Shown: piece after piece, positions 41,722 through 49,894 of the stretch
How positions within the stretch are numbered: the stretch's first letter is position 1
How the letters are laid out: the number at the start of each line of letters is the position of its first letter
DNA from: Marisediminicola sp040546025
GTDB taxonomy: Bacteria; Actinomycetota; Actinomycetes; Actinomycetales; Microbacteriaceae
NCBI RefSeq assembly: GCF_040546025.1
Contig: NZ_JBEPNA010000010.1
Coordinates: 1-64,000 of the forward strand
DNA length: 64,000 nt
Reading direction: 5' to 3'
Notes under the pieces: generated by a model
The model's input: only the letters and a program-made list of their open reading frames with translations
What the model was told of the DNA's origin: nothing
The model's database searches: none
Made by a program: the position numbers and the translations under genes

Positions 41722-41925
41722 ATGTCCGCAGTCTCGGCAACACTCAACCGCGCGGTGCGCGGCGTCCGCTGGTACGTCACATCCCTCATGGGAGACAGGG
41801 CGTACGGCAACTACGTCGCGCACCACCGGAGCACGCATGACGGACAGCCGCCGCTGAACGAACGCGAGTTCTGGAAGGAACGGTACCGCGAGCAGGACCT
41901 CACTCCCGGGTCGCGGTGCTGCTGA
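41722..41925 (+). CDS. YbdD/YjiX-family partner of CstA
   Basis: A 67-aa protein (DUF466) with the conserved core VRWYVTSLMGDRAYGNYVAHH and NEREFWKERY. Such genes follow cstA/btsT in many bacteria; the protein is needed for or modulates transporter function. It starts 8 bp after the cstA stop. Confidence 0.88.
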   Translation: MSAVSATLNRAVRGVRWYVTSLMGDRAYGNYVAHHRSTHDGQPPLNEREFWKERYREQDLTPGSRCC

Positions 41926-41951
41926 CCACGGTGCTGCTGACCACACCGGGC

Positions 41952-41957
41952 TAGGCT
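41952..41957 (+). promoter_or_regulatory. -10 box of leaderless sensor-kinase transcript
   Basis: TAGGCT lies 6 nt before the ATG at 41964 and no ribosome site is present. This suggests a separate leaderless promoter for the regulator/symporter operon. Confidence 0.45.
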
Positions 41958-41963
41958 CGCCAG

Positions 41964-43202
41964 ATGAACGAATCGACGCTGATCGCGCTGCTCTCGGGCA
42001 GCGCGATCGGCGCCGTCCTCACTCTCGGCGTGCTTCTCGCCTGGCGGTACGCCCGCGGATCACGCGAACTTGGCAGTGACGGGGAGCACGCCACCTATCG
42101 CACGCTCCACCTCGCGTCGCAGGCGGCCGAGAACCTGCGGGGCGGGCTCGACGCCGACGAGGTGAGCCGCGCGGCGCGGCACCTCCGCGCGCTGCTCGGC
42201 TGCGACATCCTCGCCATCGCCGACGCGGGAGGCTCAATCGTGATCGATGGCCCCGGGGAGCCCCTCCGCGAGGTCGCGGCTTCGATCGCGGAGCGGATGT
42301 CGGAGGCCTCCCGAACCCAGGTCGTGTCGGTGCCCGCGGCATCGGGCCGCGACAGCACCTATGCAATCGCTGCTCCCATCGTCACCGACGGGCACGTCGC
42401 CGGCATGGTCATCGTCTTCGCCCCGTCGCGGCGGGCGCCACTGATCCGTGCCACGGGGGAGGTCGCGGCATGGGTGTCAGCCCAGCTCCGCCTCGGCGAG
42501 CTCGACGCCTCCCGGGCCGCCCTCGCCGAGGCGGAGCTGCGGGCCCTCCGGGCTCAGATCAGCCCGCACTTCATCTACAACGCGCTCAACGCGATCGCCT
42601 CGTTCATCACCACCGATCCGAGCAAGGCACGCGAGCTCGTGCTCGAGTTCGCTGACTTCACCCGGTACTCCTTCCGCCGGCACGGCGACTTCACGACGCT
42701 CGCCGAGGAGCTGCGCAGCATCCACTCCTACCTCCTGCTCGAACGCGCGCGGTTCGGCGACCGGCTCGAGGTGACGCTGCAGATCGCCCCCGAGACACTC
42801 TCGACGGTGATCCCGTTCCTCAGCCTTCAGCCGCTCGTCGAGAACTCCGTGCGGCACGGCCTCGAGCGCAAGGAGGGCGGCGGGCGGATCACGATCAGCG
42901 CCGAGGCGGCGGGCATGAACGTGCAGATCACGGTCGAGGACGACGGCGCCGGCGTCGATCCGGATGCCGTGGAGGCGCTGCTCAGCGGGTCCGGGGGCGC
43001 GGATCACATCGGGCTGCGCAACGTGGACTCGCGGATGCGCCAGGTGTACGGCGACGCCTACGGGCTCGTCGTCGAGACGAATCTGGGCGCGGGCACACTG
43101 GTGCGGCTGCTCGTTCCCCAGTCCCAGCCGATGAACGACACGGACACCGTGGAGGCCAACGCCGACGACCGGCTGCGAATGCCGGATCGGTCCGGCTCAT
43201 GA
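41964..43202 (+). CDS. LytS/BtsS-type sensor histidine kinase
   Basis: A 412-aa kinase with one N-terminal membrane helix (about residues 7-27), a GAF-like sensor domain (40-180), and the 5TM-LytS type transmitter. That transmitter has the phospho-acceptor region LRAQISPHFIYNALNAIASF and an ATPase domain with QPLVENSVRHGLE and DDGAGVDP. Unlike BtsS it has one membrane segment rather than several, so it may sense a cytoplasmic metabolite. Its stop overlaps the response-regulator start (ATGA). Confidence 0.88.
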   Translation: MNESTLIALLSGSAIGAVLTLGVLLAWRYARGSRELGSDGEHATYRTLHLASQAAENLRGGLDADEVSRAARHLRALLGCDILAIADAGGSIVIDGPGEPLREVAASIAERMSEASRTQVVSVPAASGRDSTYAIAAPIVTDGHVAGMVIVFAPSRRAPLIRATGEVAAWVSAQLRLGELDASRAALAEAELRALRAQISPHFIYNALNAIASFITTDPSKARELVLEFADFTRYSFRRHGDFTTLAEELRSIHSYLLLERARFGDRLEVTLQIAPETLSTVIPFLSLQPLVENSVRHGLERKEGGGRITISAEAAGMNVQITVEDDGAGVDPDAVEALLSGSGGADHIGLRNVDSRMRQVYGDAYGLVVETNLGAGTLVRLLVPQSQPMNDTDTVEANADDRLRMPDRSGS

Positions 43203-43930
43203 TCGACGTGCTCGTCGCAGACGACGAGATACCGGCGCTCGACGAGCTCGAGTTCCTTCTGCGGAGGGACCCGCGCATCGGGACCATCCACCGCGCGGCA
43301 TCCGGTGCCGAGGCGATCCAGCTGCTCACGACGGTGCGCGTGGACGCCGCGTTCCTCGACATCCACATGCCCGGGCTGTCGGGCTTCGACCTCGCCAGGG
43401 CGATCAAGCGGTTCGCCACGCAGCCCGCGATCGTGTTCGTCACGGCAGACGAGGAGCAGGCCCTCGAGGCGTTCGATCTCGCGGCCGTCGACTACCTTCT
43501 CAAGCCCGTGCGCGAGGCGCGGCTCGAGAGCTCCATCTCGCGCGTTGTCGGAGCGGTCGCGGCCGGCGCCGCGCCCGTCGAGGCGCGCCCCGACGAGATG
43601 ATCACGGTCATGGTGGGCGCGACACTCCGGCGGGTGCGCCGTGGCGACGTGCGCTACGCCCAGGCCCAGGGCGACTACGCCCGGCTGCACACCGACGGCG
43701 CCAGCTACCTCGTGCGCATCCCCATCTCCGACCTTGAGGAGCAGTGGTCCGGTTCCGGCTACCTGCGCGTGCACCGCTCGTTCCTCGTCGCGCTCGCCAG
43801 CGTCACGCGGCTGAAGCTGGGGCCGCACCCCGTGGTCACCGTCGCGGGGGTGGACGTGCCGGTCAGCCGGCGACTGCTCCCCGCTGTGCGTGACGCGCTC
43901 GCCGCCCAGGGGATGAGACCCGGCCGATGA
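43199..43930 (+). CDS. LytTR-family response regulator
   Basis: A 243-aa regulator. The receiver domain has the acidic pair DDE (9-11), phospho-acceptor D near residue 57 (AFLDIHMPGLSG) and lysine in YLLKPVREA. A LytTR DNA-binding domain follows (about 135-235; YAQAQGDYARLHTDG, YLRVHRSFLVAL). It is partner of the preceding kinase, overlaps it by 4 bp, and is overlapped by the small membrane-protein gene. It likely activates the adjacent symporter and possibly cstA. Confidence 0.9.
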   Translation: MIDVLVADDEIPALDELEFLLRRDPRIGTIHRAASGAEAIQLLTTVRVDAAFLDIHMPGLSGFDLARAIKRFATQPAIVFVTADEEQALEAFDLAAVDYLLKPVREARLESSISRVVGAVAAGAAPVEARPDEMITVMVGATLRRVRRGDVRYAQAQGDYARLHTDGASYLVRIPISDLEEQWSGSGYLRVHRSFLVALASVTRLKLGPHPVVTVAGVDVPVSRRLLPAVRDALAAQGMRPGR

Positions 43931-44310
43931 GCGGGCGCGACGTGACGCCTCCGCCGAGGCGGCGGATCACCGGCCCCCGGAGCCGGGCCCCGGCTCCGGG
44001 CATCCGCAGACCGGCGGAGGCCCAGGCGACGTCGCGTGACGTCGGCGCGATCTACCTGCGGTCGCTCATCCGCGCCCAACTGCGGCTCGCCGTCGCCTGT
44101 TGCATCGGGTTCGTGCTCACCCTCACCTCCGTGGCGGTGATCCTCGCCACCGTGCCCACGCTGCACGAGAGCTACGTGTTCGGGGTGCCGTGGTCGTGGG
44201 CGCTGCAGGCGTACGGGATGTACCCCCTCATTCTCGCGTTCGCGGTCATCTATGCCCGCGGCGCGGCCCGTAACGAACAGCGCTATCGCTTGCTTGAGGG
44301 GCGCCAGTGA
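43927..44310 (+). CDS. Small two-helix membrane protein accompanying the symporter
   Basis: A 127-aa protein with a basic, proline-rich N-terminus and two membrane helices (about 60-82 and 97-115), ending in ARNEQRYRLLEGRQ. It resembles the DUF485/DUF4212-type small subunits encoded before sodium:solute symporters. It is coupled to both neighbours by 4-bp overlaps. Confidence 0.65.
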   Translation: MSGRDVTPPPRRRITGPRSRAPAPGIRRPAEAQATSRDVGAIYLRSLIRAQLRLAVACCIGFVLTLTSVAVILATVPTLHESYVFGVPWSWALQAYGMYPLILAFAVIYARGAARNEQRYRLLEGRQ

Positions 44311-45764
44311 GCGCCGCGCTGGCGATCGCCGCGATCGTGCTCGTGCTCGTCGCGACCGTCGTCATCGGGTTCTACGGGCTGCGCATTTCACGCACCACCG
44401 ACGATCTGCTCGTGGCATCCAGAACCGTCAGGCCGTGGATGAACGCGTCGGCGATCAGCGGCGAATACCTCTCGGCGGCGACCTTCCTCGGCCTCGCCGG
44501 GCTCGTGCTGCTGTCGGGCACCGACGCGTTCTGGTTTCCGATCGGCTATAGCGCCGGGTACCTGCTCCTGCTGCTGTTCGTGGCCGCGCCGCTGCGCCGG
44601 AGCGGCGCCCGCACCATCCCCGACTTCATCGAGGCCAGGCTCGACTCCGTCGGCGCCCGGCGGGTGACCAGCCTGTTCGTGCTGATCATCGGCTGGCTCT
44701 ACATCGTGCCGCAGTTTCACGGCGCCGCCATCACCGTCAACGTCGTCACGGGCCTCCCGCCCTGGGTCGGCTCAGTCGCCATCGCGGTGATCGTCGGGGT
44801 GATCGTCGCGGCCGGCGGGATGCGCTCCATCACCTTCGTGCAGGCGTTCCACTACTGGCTCAAGCTCACCGCGATGGGGGTGCCCGTCGTCGTGCTGCTC
44901 CTCGCCGCCGGAACGGTGCCCGCGGCCATCGACCCGGCCCTGGTCTTCCCGCTGGAGTCCGGGCCCGGCGGCCAGGACCTCTACCGCACCACGTCGCTTC
45001 TGCTCGCGCTCCTGCTCGGCACGATGGGGCTCCCGCACGTCCTCGTGCGGTTCTATACGAACCCCGACGGGGCCTCGGCCCGCCGCACCACCGTCATCGT
45101 GATTGTCATGATCAGCGCTTTCTACATGCTCTCGAGCACGATGGGCATGATCGGGAGGGTCTTCGCACCGGATCTGGCCGATCCCGCCACGGCCGACTCG
45201 GTGGTGCTGCTCCTGCCGTCGCGGCTGCTGCCGGGCCTTCTCGGCGACCTCGTCACCGCGCTCATCGTGGCGGGCGCCTTCGCGGCGTTCCTCGCGACCT
45301 CGTCGGGCCTGGTCGTCTCCCTCGCGGGCGTGGTCAGCCAGGACCTCCTCGGTGGGAGTGTGCGGGCGTTCCGGATCTCGGCGGTCGCGTGCGCCACCGT
45401 CCCGCTCCTCGTCACCTTCCTCACGGTGCCGGGTGGCCTCGCCAACAGCGTCGGGTTCGTGTTCGTCGTCGCCGCATCGAGCCTGTCGCCCGTACTGCTG
45501 CTCGGTGTCTGGTGGCGGGGGCTGACCGCGAGCGGAGCGGGCGCCGGGATGATCACCGGCGGGGTCGCCGCCGCTGTCTCGCTCGTCGTCAGCGGCTTCG
45601 GTCTGGTGCAGCATCCGATCGCCGTCGCGGCCTTCGATCAGCCCGCCGCATGGACCGTGCCGCTCGCGATCGCGACGACCGTGCTCGTGTCCCTCGCGAA
45701 CCGCCGGCGGGTGCCCGCCCGCGCGGATCGGTACATCTCGCGCTTGCACGCCCCGGAGCGGTAG
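44307..45764 (+). CDS. SSS-family sodium:monocarboxylate symporter (ActP/MctC type)
   Basis: A 485-aa transporter with about 13 helices. ASRTVRPWMNASAISGEYLSAATFLGLAGL, IGYSAGYLLLLL, and IPDFIEARLDS are typical of ActP/MctC-like proteins that import acetate, pyruvate or propionate with Na+ or H+. The start is a GTG overlapping the stop of the small membrane gene. Together with the upstream LytS/LytTR pair it forms a four-gene regulated uptake operon. Confidence 0.87.
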   Translation: MSAALAIAAIVLVLVATVVIGFYGLRISRTTDDLLVASRTVRPWMNASAISGEYLSAATFLGLAGLVLLSGTDAFWFPIGYSAGYLLLLLFVAAPLRRSGARTIPDFIEARLDSVGARRVTSLFVLIIGWLYIVPQFHGAAITVNVVTGLPPWVGSVAIAVIVGVIVAAGGMRSITFVQAFHYWLKLTAMGVPVVVLLLAAGTVPAAIDPALVFPLESGPGGQDLYRTTSLLLALLLGTMGLPHVLVRFYTNPDGASARRTTVIVIVMISAFYMLSSTMGMIGRVFAPDLADPATADSVVLLLPSRLLPGLLGDLVTALIVAGAFAAFLATSSGLVVSLAGVVSQDLLGGSVRAFRISAVACATVPLLVTFLTVPGGLANSVGFVFVVAASSLSPVLLLGVWWRGLTASGAGAGMITGGVAAAVSLVVSGFGLVQHPIAVAAFDQPAAWTVPLAIATTVLVSLANRRRVPARADRYISRLHAPER

Positions 45765-45794
45765 CGCGAGGGGCGAGACCTCACGTCAGGCGAC

Positions 45795-48143
45795 TCAGGC
45801 GATCACGTCGAGCGCCGCCCGCACGATGCTGTCGATGTCGATTCCGTGGTACCGGTAGACGTCCTGCACGTCCCCGGCCTGGCCGAAGCGGCTGACGCCG
45901 AGGTTGCGACTCTTCACCTGGTTGACCCCGGCGAGGAACGCGAGGGTGTGTGGGTGGCCGTCGAGCAGGGTCACCATCGGGGCGGCGCGGTCCTGCGGGA
46001 GAATCTGGTCGAGGATCCAGCTCGGTGCCTCGCCCTGGCCGTTGCGCCCCTGGACGGCCTCGTAGAGGAGCCCCGGGCTCGTGACGCACACGACGTCGAC
46101 ATCGGTGCCGAGCCCCGCAAGCCGGTCGGCCGCCGCGAGGGCGTCGGGCACGAGCGCGCCCATCGTCACGATGGTCGCCCGCGGCGTGCCGGCGCTCCGC
46201 AGCCGATAGCCGCCCGCGACGGACTGGCGGCGGCGTCGCTCGCGCGCGGCCGGGTCGGCGGGCACGCCCGCGAGCTTCTGGTCGACGGGCTTGGTCGACA
46301 GCCGCAGGTAGGCGGACGTGCCGTCGGGGCGCCCCAGTTGCGACATCGCCGCCAGCAGAGTCCACTCGACGTCGATGGCGAACGCCGGCTCGTAGCTCGT
46401 GCAGCCCGGCTGTTCGAGGCCGATCGACGGGGTCTTGATCGACTGGTGGGCGCCGCCCTCCGGAGCGAGCGTGACGCCAGAGGGGGTACCGACGAGGATC
46501 GACTGCCCCCCGGCGTAGATGCCGTACGACCACGGCTCCAGTGCCCGTTCGACAAACGGGTCGTAGAGCACGCCGATCGGAAAGAGGGGCTGCCCCCACC
46601 GGCTCCAGGTCGCGCCGAGTTCACCGATGAGCCCCACGAGGTTGACCTCGGCGATGCCGAGCTCGATGTGCTGCCCGGTCGGTTTCTCCCGCCAGTGCAT
46701 GATCGTCTCCGAGTCGTCGCTGAACCAGTCCCGGCGCTCCTCGGTCGACCAAACGCCGACCTTGTTCACCCAGCCGGCCAGGTTGGTGCTCGAGCTCACG
46801 TCGGGGCTCACTGTGACAACCCGGCGGGCGGCCTCCGGCGCCGCGCGCGTGAGGTCGAGCAGCGCGCGACCGAGTGCGGCCTGGGTGGTCGCGATCCCCG
46901 ATGGTGTGCGCCCGAAATCGGCGGGCACGTGCGGCGGCGCGAGGGCCGGCTCCTCCTCCCGGCGCAGTCGCTCTGCCGCCCCGGCGCACACCCGCCCGGC
47001 GGCGCTGCGCCCTCCGAACCGCGACCATGGGGCATCCGCGTTCTCGCCCAGCTCTGTCGCGAGGTCGCGGTACTGCTCGACGGTGAGAAGTGAGGAGTGG
47101 TTCTGGGGGTGTCCCTCGGTCGGCAACCCGTGCCCCTTGACCGTATACGCGATGATGACCGTCGGCCTCGAGTCGTCGATCTGCGCGTACGCCTCGCGCA
47201 GGGCGCCGAGGTCGTGGCCGCCGAGGTTGCGGATGGCCTGCAGCAGGGTCGCGTCGTCGACGGATGCGACGAGCCCGACAATCGCCTCACTGCCATCTGC
47301 CGCCCCGGGAAGGCGGTCGCGCAGCTCGGCGGCGGTGCAGCGCAGCAGGCGCTGGTATTCGGGGTTGGACATGGACAGGATGCGCTCGCGCAGCGCATCG
47401 CCGCCCTCGCGCTGCAGCAGGCTCTCGAGCAGGTGACCGAACCGCACCGGGATGACCTGCCATCCGGCGGCGGTGAACAGCTGCTCGATTCGCCGCGCGG
47501 CGATATTCGGCACCACCCTGTCGAGCGACTGCCGGTTGAGATCGACGATCCACACGATCTCGCCGAGATCGACGACGCTCGAATCGAGCACTGCCTCCCA
47601 GATTGCGCCCTCGTCGAGCTCGGCGTCGCCGACGAGCGAGTACTGCCGGCCGCGGCTGGGCGTGCCCGTGACCGTCTCGGTGTACCGGCGCGAGATCGCG
47701 CCCCAGATCGGAGCCGTGGCCCCGATCCCCACGGACCCGGTCGAGTAGTCGACCGGGTCGGGGTCCTTCGACCGGCTCGGGTAGCTCTGCAGGCCGCCGA
47801 ACTCGCGCAGCGTCTCGAGGTACCTCTCCTCGAGGCTGCCGAGGAGGTAGTTGATGGCGTGCAGCACCGGCGACGCGTGCGGCTTGACCGAGACGCGGTC
47901 CTCCGACCGCAGCTGCCCGAACCAGAGCGAGGTCATGATCGAGACCATCGATGCGCTCGAGGCCTGGTGCCCGCCGACCTTGATGCCCGACGTGTTCGGG
48001 CGCACCCGGTTGGCGTGGTGCACGATCGAGGTCGCGAGCCAGAGAACCCGCCGCTCGATCTCAGCGAGCGTGTCGAGGTGGGCGTCGCCGTAGCGGCACA
48101 CCGGCGCGGCCGGGCTGTCGCCCTGTGCGCGGATCGGTTCCAT
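45795..48143 (-). CDS. Transketolase-like / pyruvate dehydrogenase E1-type enzyme
   Basis: A 782-aa thiamine-diphosphate enzyme. It has an N-terminal TPP-binding domain (GGHQASSASMVSIMTSLWFG, then SLVGDAELDEGAIWEAV with the GDAELDEG metal/TPP motif, and DLNRQSLD), a transketolase pyrimidine domain (GQHIELGIAEVNLVGL with the catalytic glutamate) and a C-terminal domain. The pattern fits homodimeric E1-like proteins (AceE or transketolase homologues) more than DXS. It may decarboxylate a 2-oxo acid such as pyruvate. The ATG at 48143 has AGGA upstream. It diverges from an Lrp-type regulator and is convergent with the monocarboxylate symporter. Confidence 0.78.
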   Translation of the reverse strand: MEPIRAQGDSPAAPVCRYGDAHLDTLAEIERRVLWLATSIVHHANRVRPNTSGIKVGGHQASSASMVSIMTSLWFGQLRSEDRVSVKPHASPVLHAINYLLGSLEERYLETLREFGGLQSYPSRSKDPDPVDYSTGSVGIGATAPIWGAISRRYTETVTGTPSRGRQYSLVGDAELDEGAIWEAVLDSSVVDLGEIVWIVDLNRQSLDRVVPNIAARRIEQLFTAAGWQVIPVRFGHLLESLLQREGGDALRERILSMSNPEYQRLLRCTAAELRDRLPGAADGSEAIVGLVASVDDATLLQAIRNLGGHDLGALREAYAQIDDSRPTVIIAYTVKGHGLPTEGHPQNHSSLLTVEQYRDLATELGENADAPWSRFGGRSAAGRVCAGAAERLRREEEPALAPPHVPADFGRTPSGIATTQAALGRALLDLTRAAPEAARRVVTVSPDVSSSTNLAGWVNKVGVWSTEERRDWFSDDSETIMHWREKPTGQHIELGIAEVNLVGLIGELGATWSRWGQPLFPIGVLYDPFVERALEPWSYGIYAGGQSILVGTPSGVTLAPEGGAHQSIKTPSIGLEQPGCTSYEPAFAIDVEWTLLAAMSQLGRPDGTSAYLRLSTKPVDQKLAGVPADPAARERRRRQSVAGGYRLRSAGTPRATIVTMGALVPDALAAADRLAGLGTDVDVVCVTSPGLLYEAVQGRNGQGEAPSWILDQILPQDRAAPMVTLLDGHPHTLAFLAGVNQVKSRNLGVSRFGQAGDVQDVYRYHGIDIDSIVRAALDVIA

Positions 48144-48303
48144 GGTGGTCCTAGCGTTCGTGGTGGCGCGGCTCTGCGCGGCATGGATGCGGGCATCCTG
48201 CACATTTCTCGCTCCGAGTCGACCACTCAAGTCACTCCTGCGCAATAGTGGAACTGCTCGGTGATCATTCTGATTACGCGGTGAAGGAGAAGGGCGGTGT
48301 GGC

Positions 48304-48801
48304 GTGGTCACGATGCACACGGATCGAACGGCCGACGCGATCGACGCGGCAATACTGGCGGCCCTCATCAGGGACCCGGATGCGACGAATATTGCGGTGG
48401 CGGAGCAGACAGGCCTGGCCCGCAACACCGTGCGCACGAGGCTCGCCCGCTACGCGCGCGAGCGAATGCTGCGCTCGTTCGAGCGCCGGATCGACCCCGC
48501 GTTCCTCGGCTACCCGCTGCGGGCGTACGTGGTGACCAAGGTGACCCAGCGCAAGCTCACCGCCATCGGCGGTGCGCTCGCCGATATTCCCGAGGTGCTC
48601 GAGGTGCACGGCCTGACCGGGGTCACCGACCTGCTGATCCACGTCGTGGGGCGCGACGCCGACGACCTCTACCGGATAGCCGGCCGCATCCTCTCGATCG
48701 ACGGCGTCAAACGCACGAGTACCGGGCTCGTCATGCAGGAGTTGATGGGCTACCGCATCGCGCAGCTCATCGGCGCGGACGGGCGCGCGACCCTAAGCTG
48801 A
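48304..48801 (+). CDS. Lrp/AsnC-family transcriptional regulator
   Basis: A 165-aa protein with an N-terminal winged HTH (IDAAILAALIRDPDATNIAVAEQTGLARNTVRTRLARY) and a C-terminal RAM ligand-binding domain (LRAYVVTKV...VLEVHGLTGVTDLLIHVVGRD). It is divergent from the thiamine-dependent enzyme gene 160 bp away, which is its probable target. Start GTG at 48304; the ATG at 48313 is possible. The heliorhodopsin gene follows 22 bp downstream and may be cotranscribed. Confidence 0.88.
   Translation: MVTMHTDRTADAIDAAILAALIRDPDATNIAVAEQTGLARNTVRTRLARYARERMLRSFERRIDPAFLGYPLRAYVVTKVTQRKLTAIGGALADIPEVLEVHGLTGVTDLLIHVVGRDADDLYRIAGRILSIDGVKRTSTGLVMQELMGYRIAQLIGADGRATLS
48793..48798 (+). promoter_or_regulatory. 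Candidate -10 box for the heliorhodopsin gene
   Basis: TAAGCT inside the end of the Lrp gene lies 25 nt before the heliorhodopsin ATG, followed by a GAAGGG ribosome site. This would allow separate expression. Confidence 0.35.
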
Positions 48802-48823
48802 GCGCATAACGAAGGGTCGCCCC

Positions 48824-49627
48824 ATGGCACGCAAAGTCCGAGATCAGGAATCCCAGATCGCACGCCTGAGGGCCTACAACATCGTGGCCGGAACCGCCCA
48901 CGCACTGCAGGCGGCGTTCTTCGGCATCGCACTCACGTTCCTCGACTCGCAGGTGCTGTTCGGGGTTTCCGCCGACTACCCGACCGGACCTCCCGGCTTC
49001 GACAGCCCGCCCGAGACGGTCACCCTGTTCGACATCAACATCGGCGCCGGAATTGTAGCCTTCCTCGCCCTCTCGGCGTTCTTCCACTTCCTCATCTCGA
49101 CCCCTTGGTTCTTCCCCCGCTACTCGAGGGGCGTGAAGGCAAACCACAACTACTTCCGCTGGGTCGAGTACTCGCTGAGCTCCTCCATCATGATCTGGCT
49201 GATTGCCCAGCTCGCCGGCATCTCCGACATCGGCGCCCTCGTCGCGATCTTCGCGGTCAACGCCGCGATGATCATGTTCGGCGCCCTGCAGGAGAAGTAC
49301 GAGACCCCCGGCAATGGGCAGTTCCTGCCCTTCATCTTCGGCTCGATGGTCGGCATCGTGCCGTGGCTGCTGGTCTTCCTCTACCTCCTGCAGCCGGGAT
49401 CGGAGACCGCCGCCGAGGTTCCCGGTTTCGTGATTGGCATCATCTTCTCGCTGTTCGTCTTCTTCAACACCTTCGCGGTCAACCAGGTGCTTCAGTATCG
49501 CCGGGTCGGCAGGTGGTCCAACTACCTCCAGGGGGAGCGCACCTACATCACCCTGAGCCTGGTGGCGAAGAGCTTCCTCTCGTGGCAGGTCTTCTCCGGG
49601 GCGATCATCCCTGCCCTGACGGCCTGA
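48824..49627 (+). CDS. Heliorhodopsin
   Basis: A 267-aa seven-helix retinal protein. The diagnostic TM3 motif RWVEYSLSSS carries the counterion E115. TM7 has the retinal Schiff-base lysine K249 in SLVAKSFLSW. Histidines H26 in TM1 and H88 in TM2 match the pair conserved in heliorhodopsins. The family is inverted in the membrane relative to type-1 rhodopsins (N-terminus cytoplasmic) and is a slow-photocycle light sensor or enzyme regulator; its partner is mostly unknown. No retinal or carotenoid synthesis gene is visible in the window. It directly follows the Lrp regulator gene. Confidence 0.93.
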   Translation: MARKVRDQESQIARLRAYNIVAGTAHALQAAFFGIALTFLDSQVLFGVSADYPTGPPGFDSPPETVTLFDINIGAGIVAFLALSAFFHFLISTPWFFPRYSRGVKANHNYFRWVEYSLSSSIMIWLIAQLAGISDIGALVAIFAVNAAMIMFGALQEKYETPGNGQFLPFIFGSMVGIVPWLLVFLYLLQPGSETAAEVPGFVIGIIFSLFVFFNTFAVNQVLQYRRVGRWSNYLQGERTYITLSLVAKSFLSWQVFSGAIIPALTA

Positions 49628-49684
49628 CGGCCTGACGCGAGGCGTGGGCGCGAGAGGCTCCCGCGCGCTGGTATAGTCTCTAAG

Positions 49685-49700
49685 TCGGCTTCGAAGCCGA
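49685..49700. repeat. 16-bp perfect palindrome in the tRNA-Arg leader
   Basis: TCGGCTTCGAAGCCGA lies between the TATAGT -10 box (49672-49677) and the tRNA 5' end. In the precursor RNA it would fold as a hairpin just ahead of the RNase P cleavage site. Confidence 0.7.
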
Positions 49701-49704
49701 AGAT

Positions 49705-49777
49705 GCGCCCGTAGCTCAGCGGATAGAGCAATTGACTACGGATCAATAGGCCGGGGGTTCAAATCCCTCCGGGCGCA
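49705..49777 (+). tRNA. tRNA-Arg(ACG)
   Basis: 73 nt; acceptor stem GCGCCCG/CGGGCGC, anticodon stem ATTGA/TCAAT with loop CUACGGA giving ACG, T loop TTCAAAT. The A34 is normally deaminated to inosine by TadA, whose gene is at 58233. CCA is not encoded. Confidence 0.95.
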
Positions 49778-49783
49778 CACCGG

Positions 49784-49819
49784 AAAAGCCCCGCAAACGT
49801 CATGTTTGCGGGGCTTTTT
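49784..49819 (+). terminator. Rho-independent terminator after tRNA-Arg
   Basis: AAAAGCCCCGCAAAC and GTTTGCGGGGCTTTT form a 15-bp stem with a 5-nt loop, ending in five T. Confidence 0.92.
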
Positions 49820-49894
49820 GTTGTCCCGGTCGCGCGGGCCGCCCTTCTCCGGTTGGGCGCGCCCGAGCGAAATCCGCTCGCACGGCCGTGCGGA

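Noticed and set aside
39395..41743. A 782-codon open frame antisense to cstA
   Set aside because: The translation is rich in Arg, Glu, Asp and His with no membrane or enzyme signature, as expected from the complement of a membrane-protein gene.
45846..47093. Long plus-strand frame antisense to the thiamine enzyme
   Set aside because: Shadow of the minus-strand gene; composition is dominated by Arg, Gly, Ala and Val with no motif.
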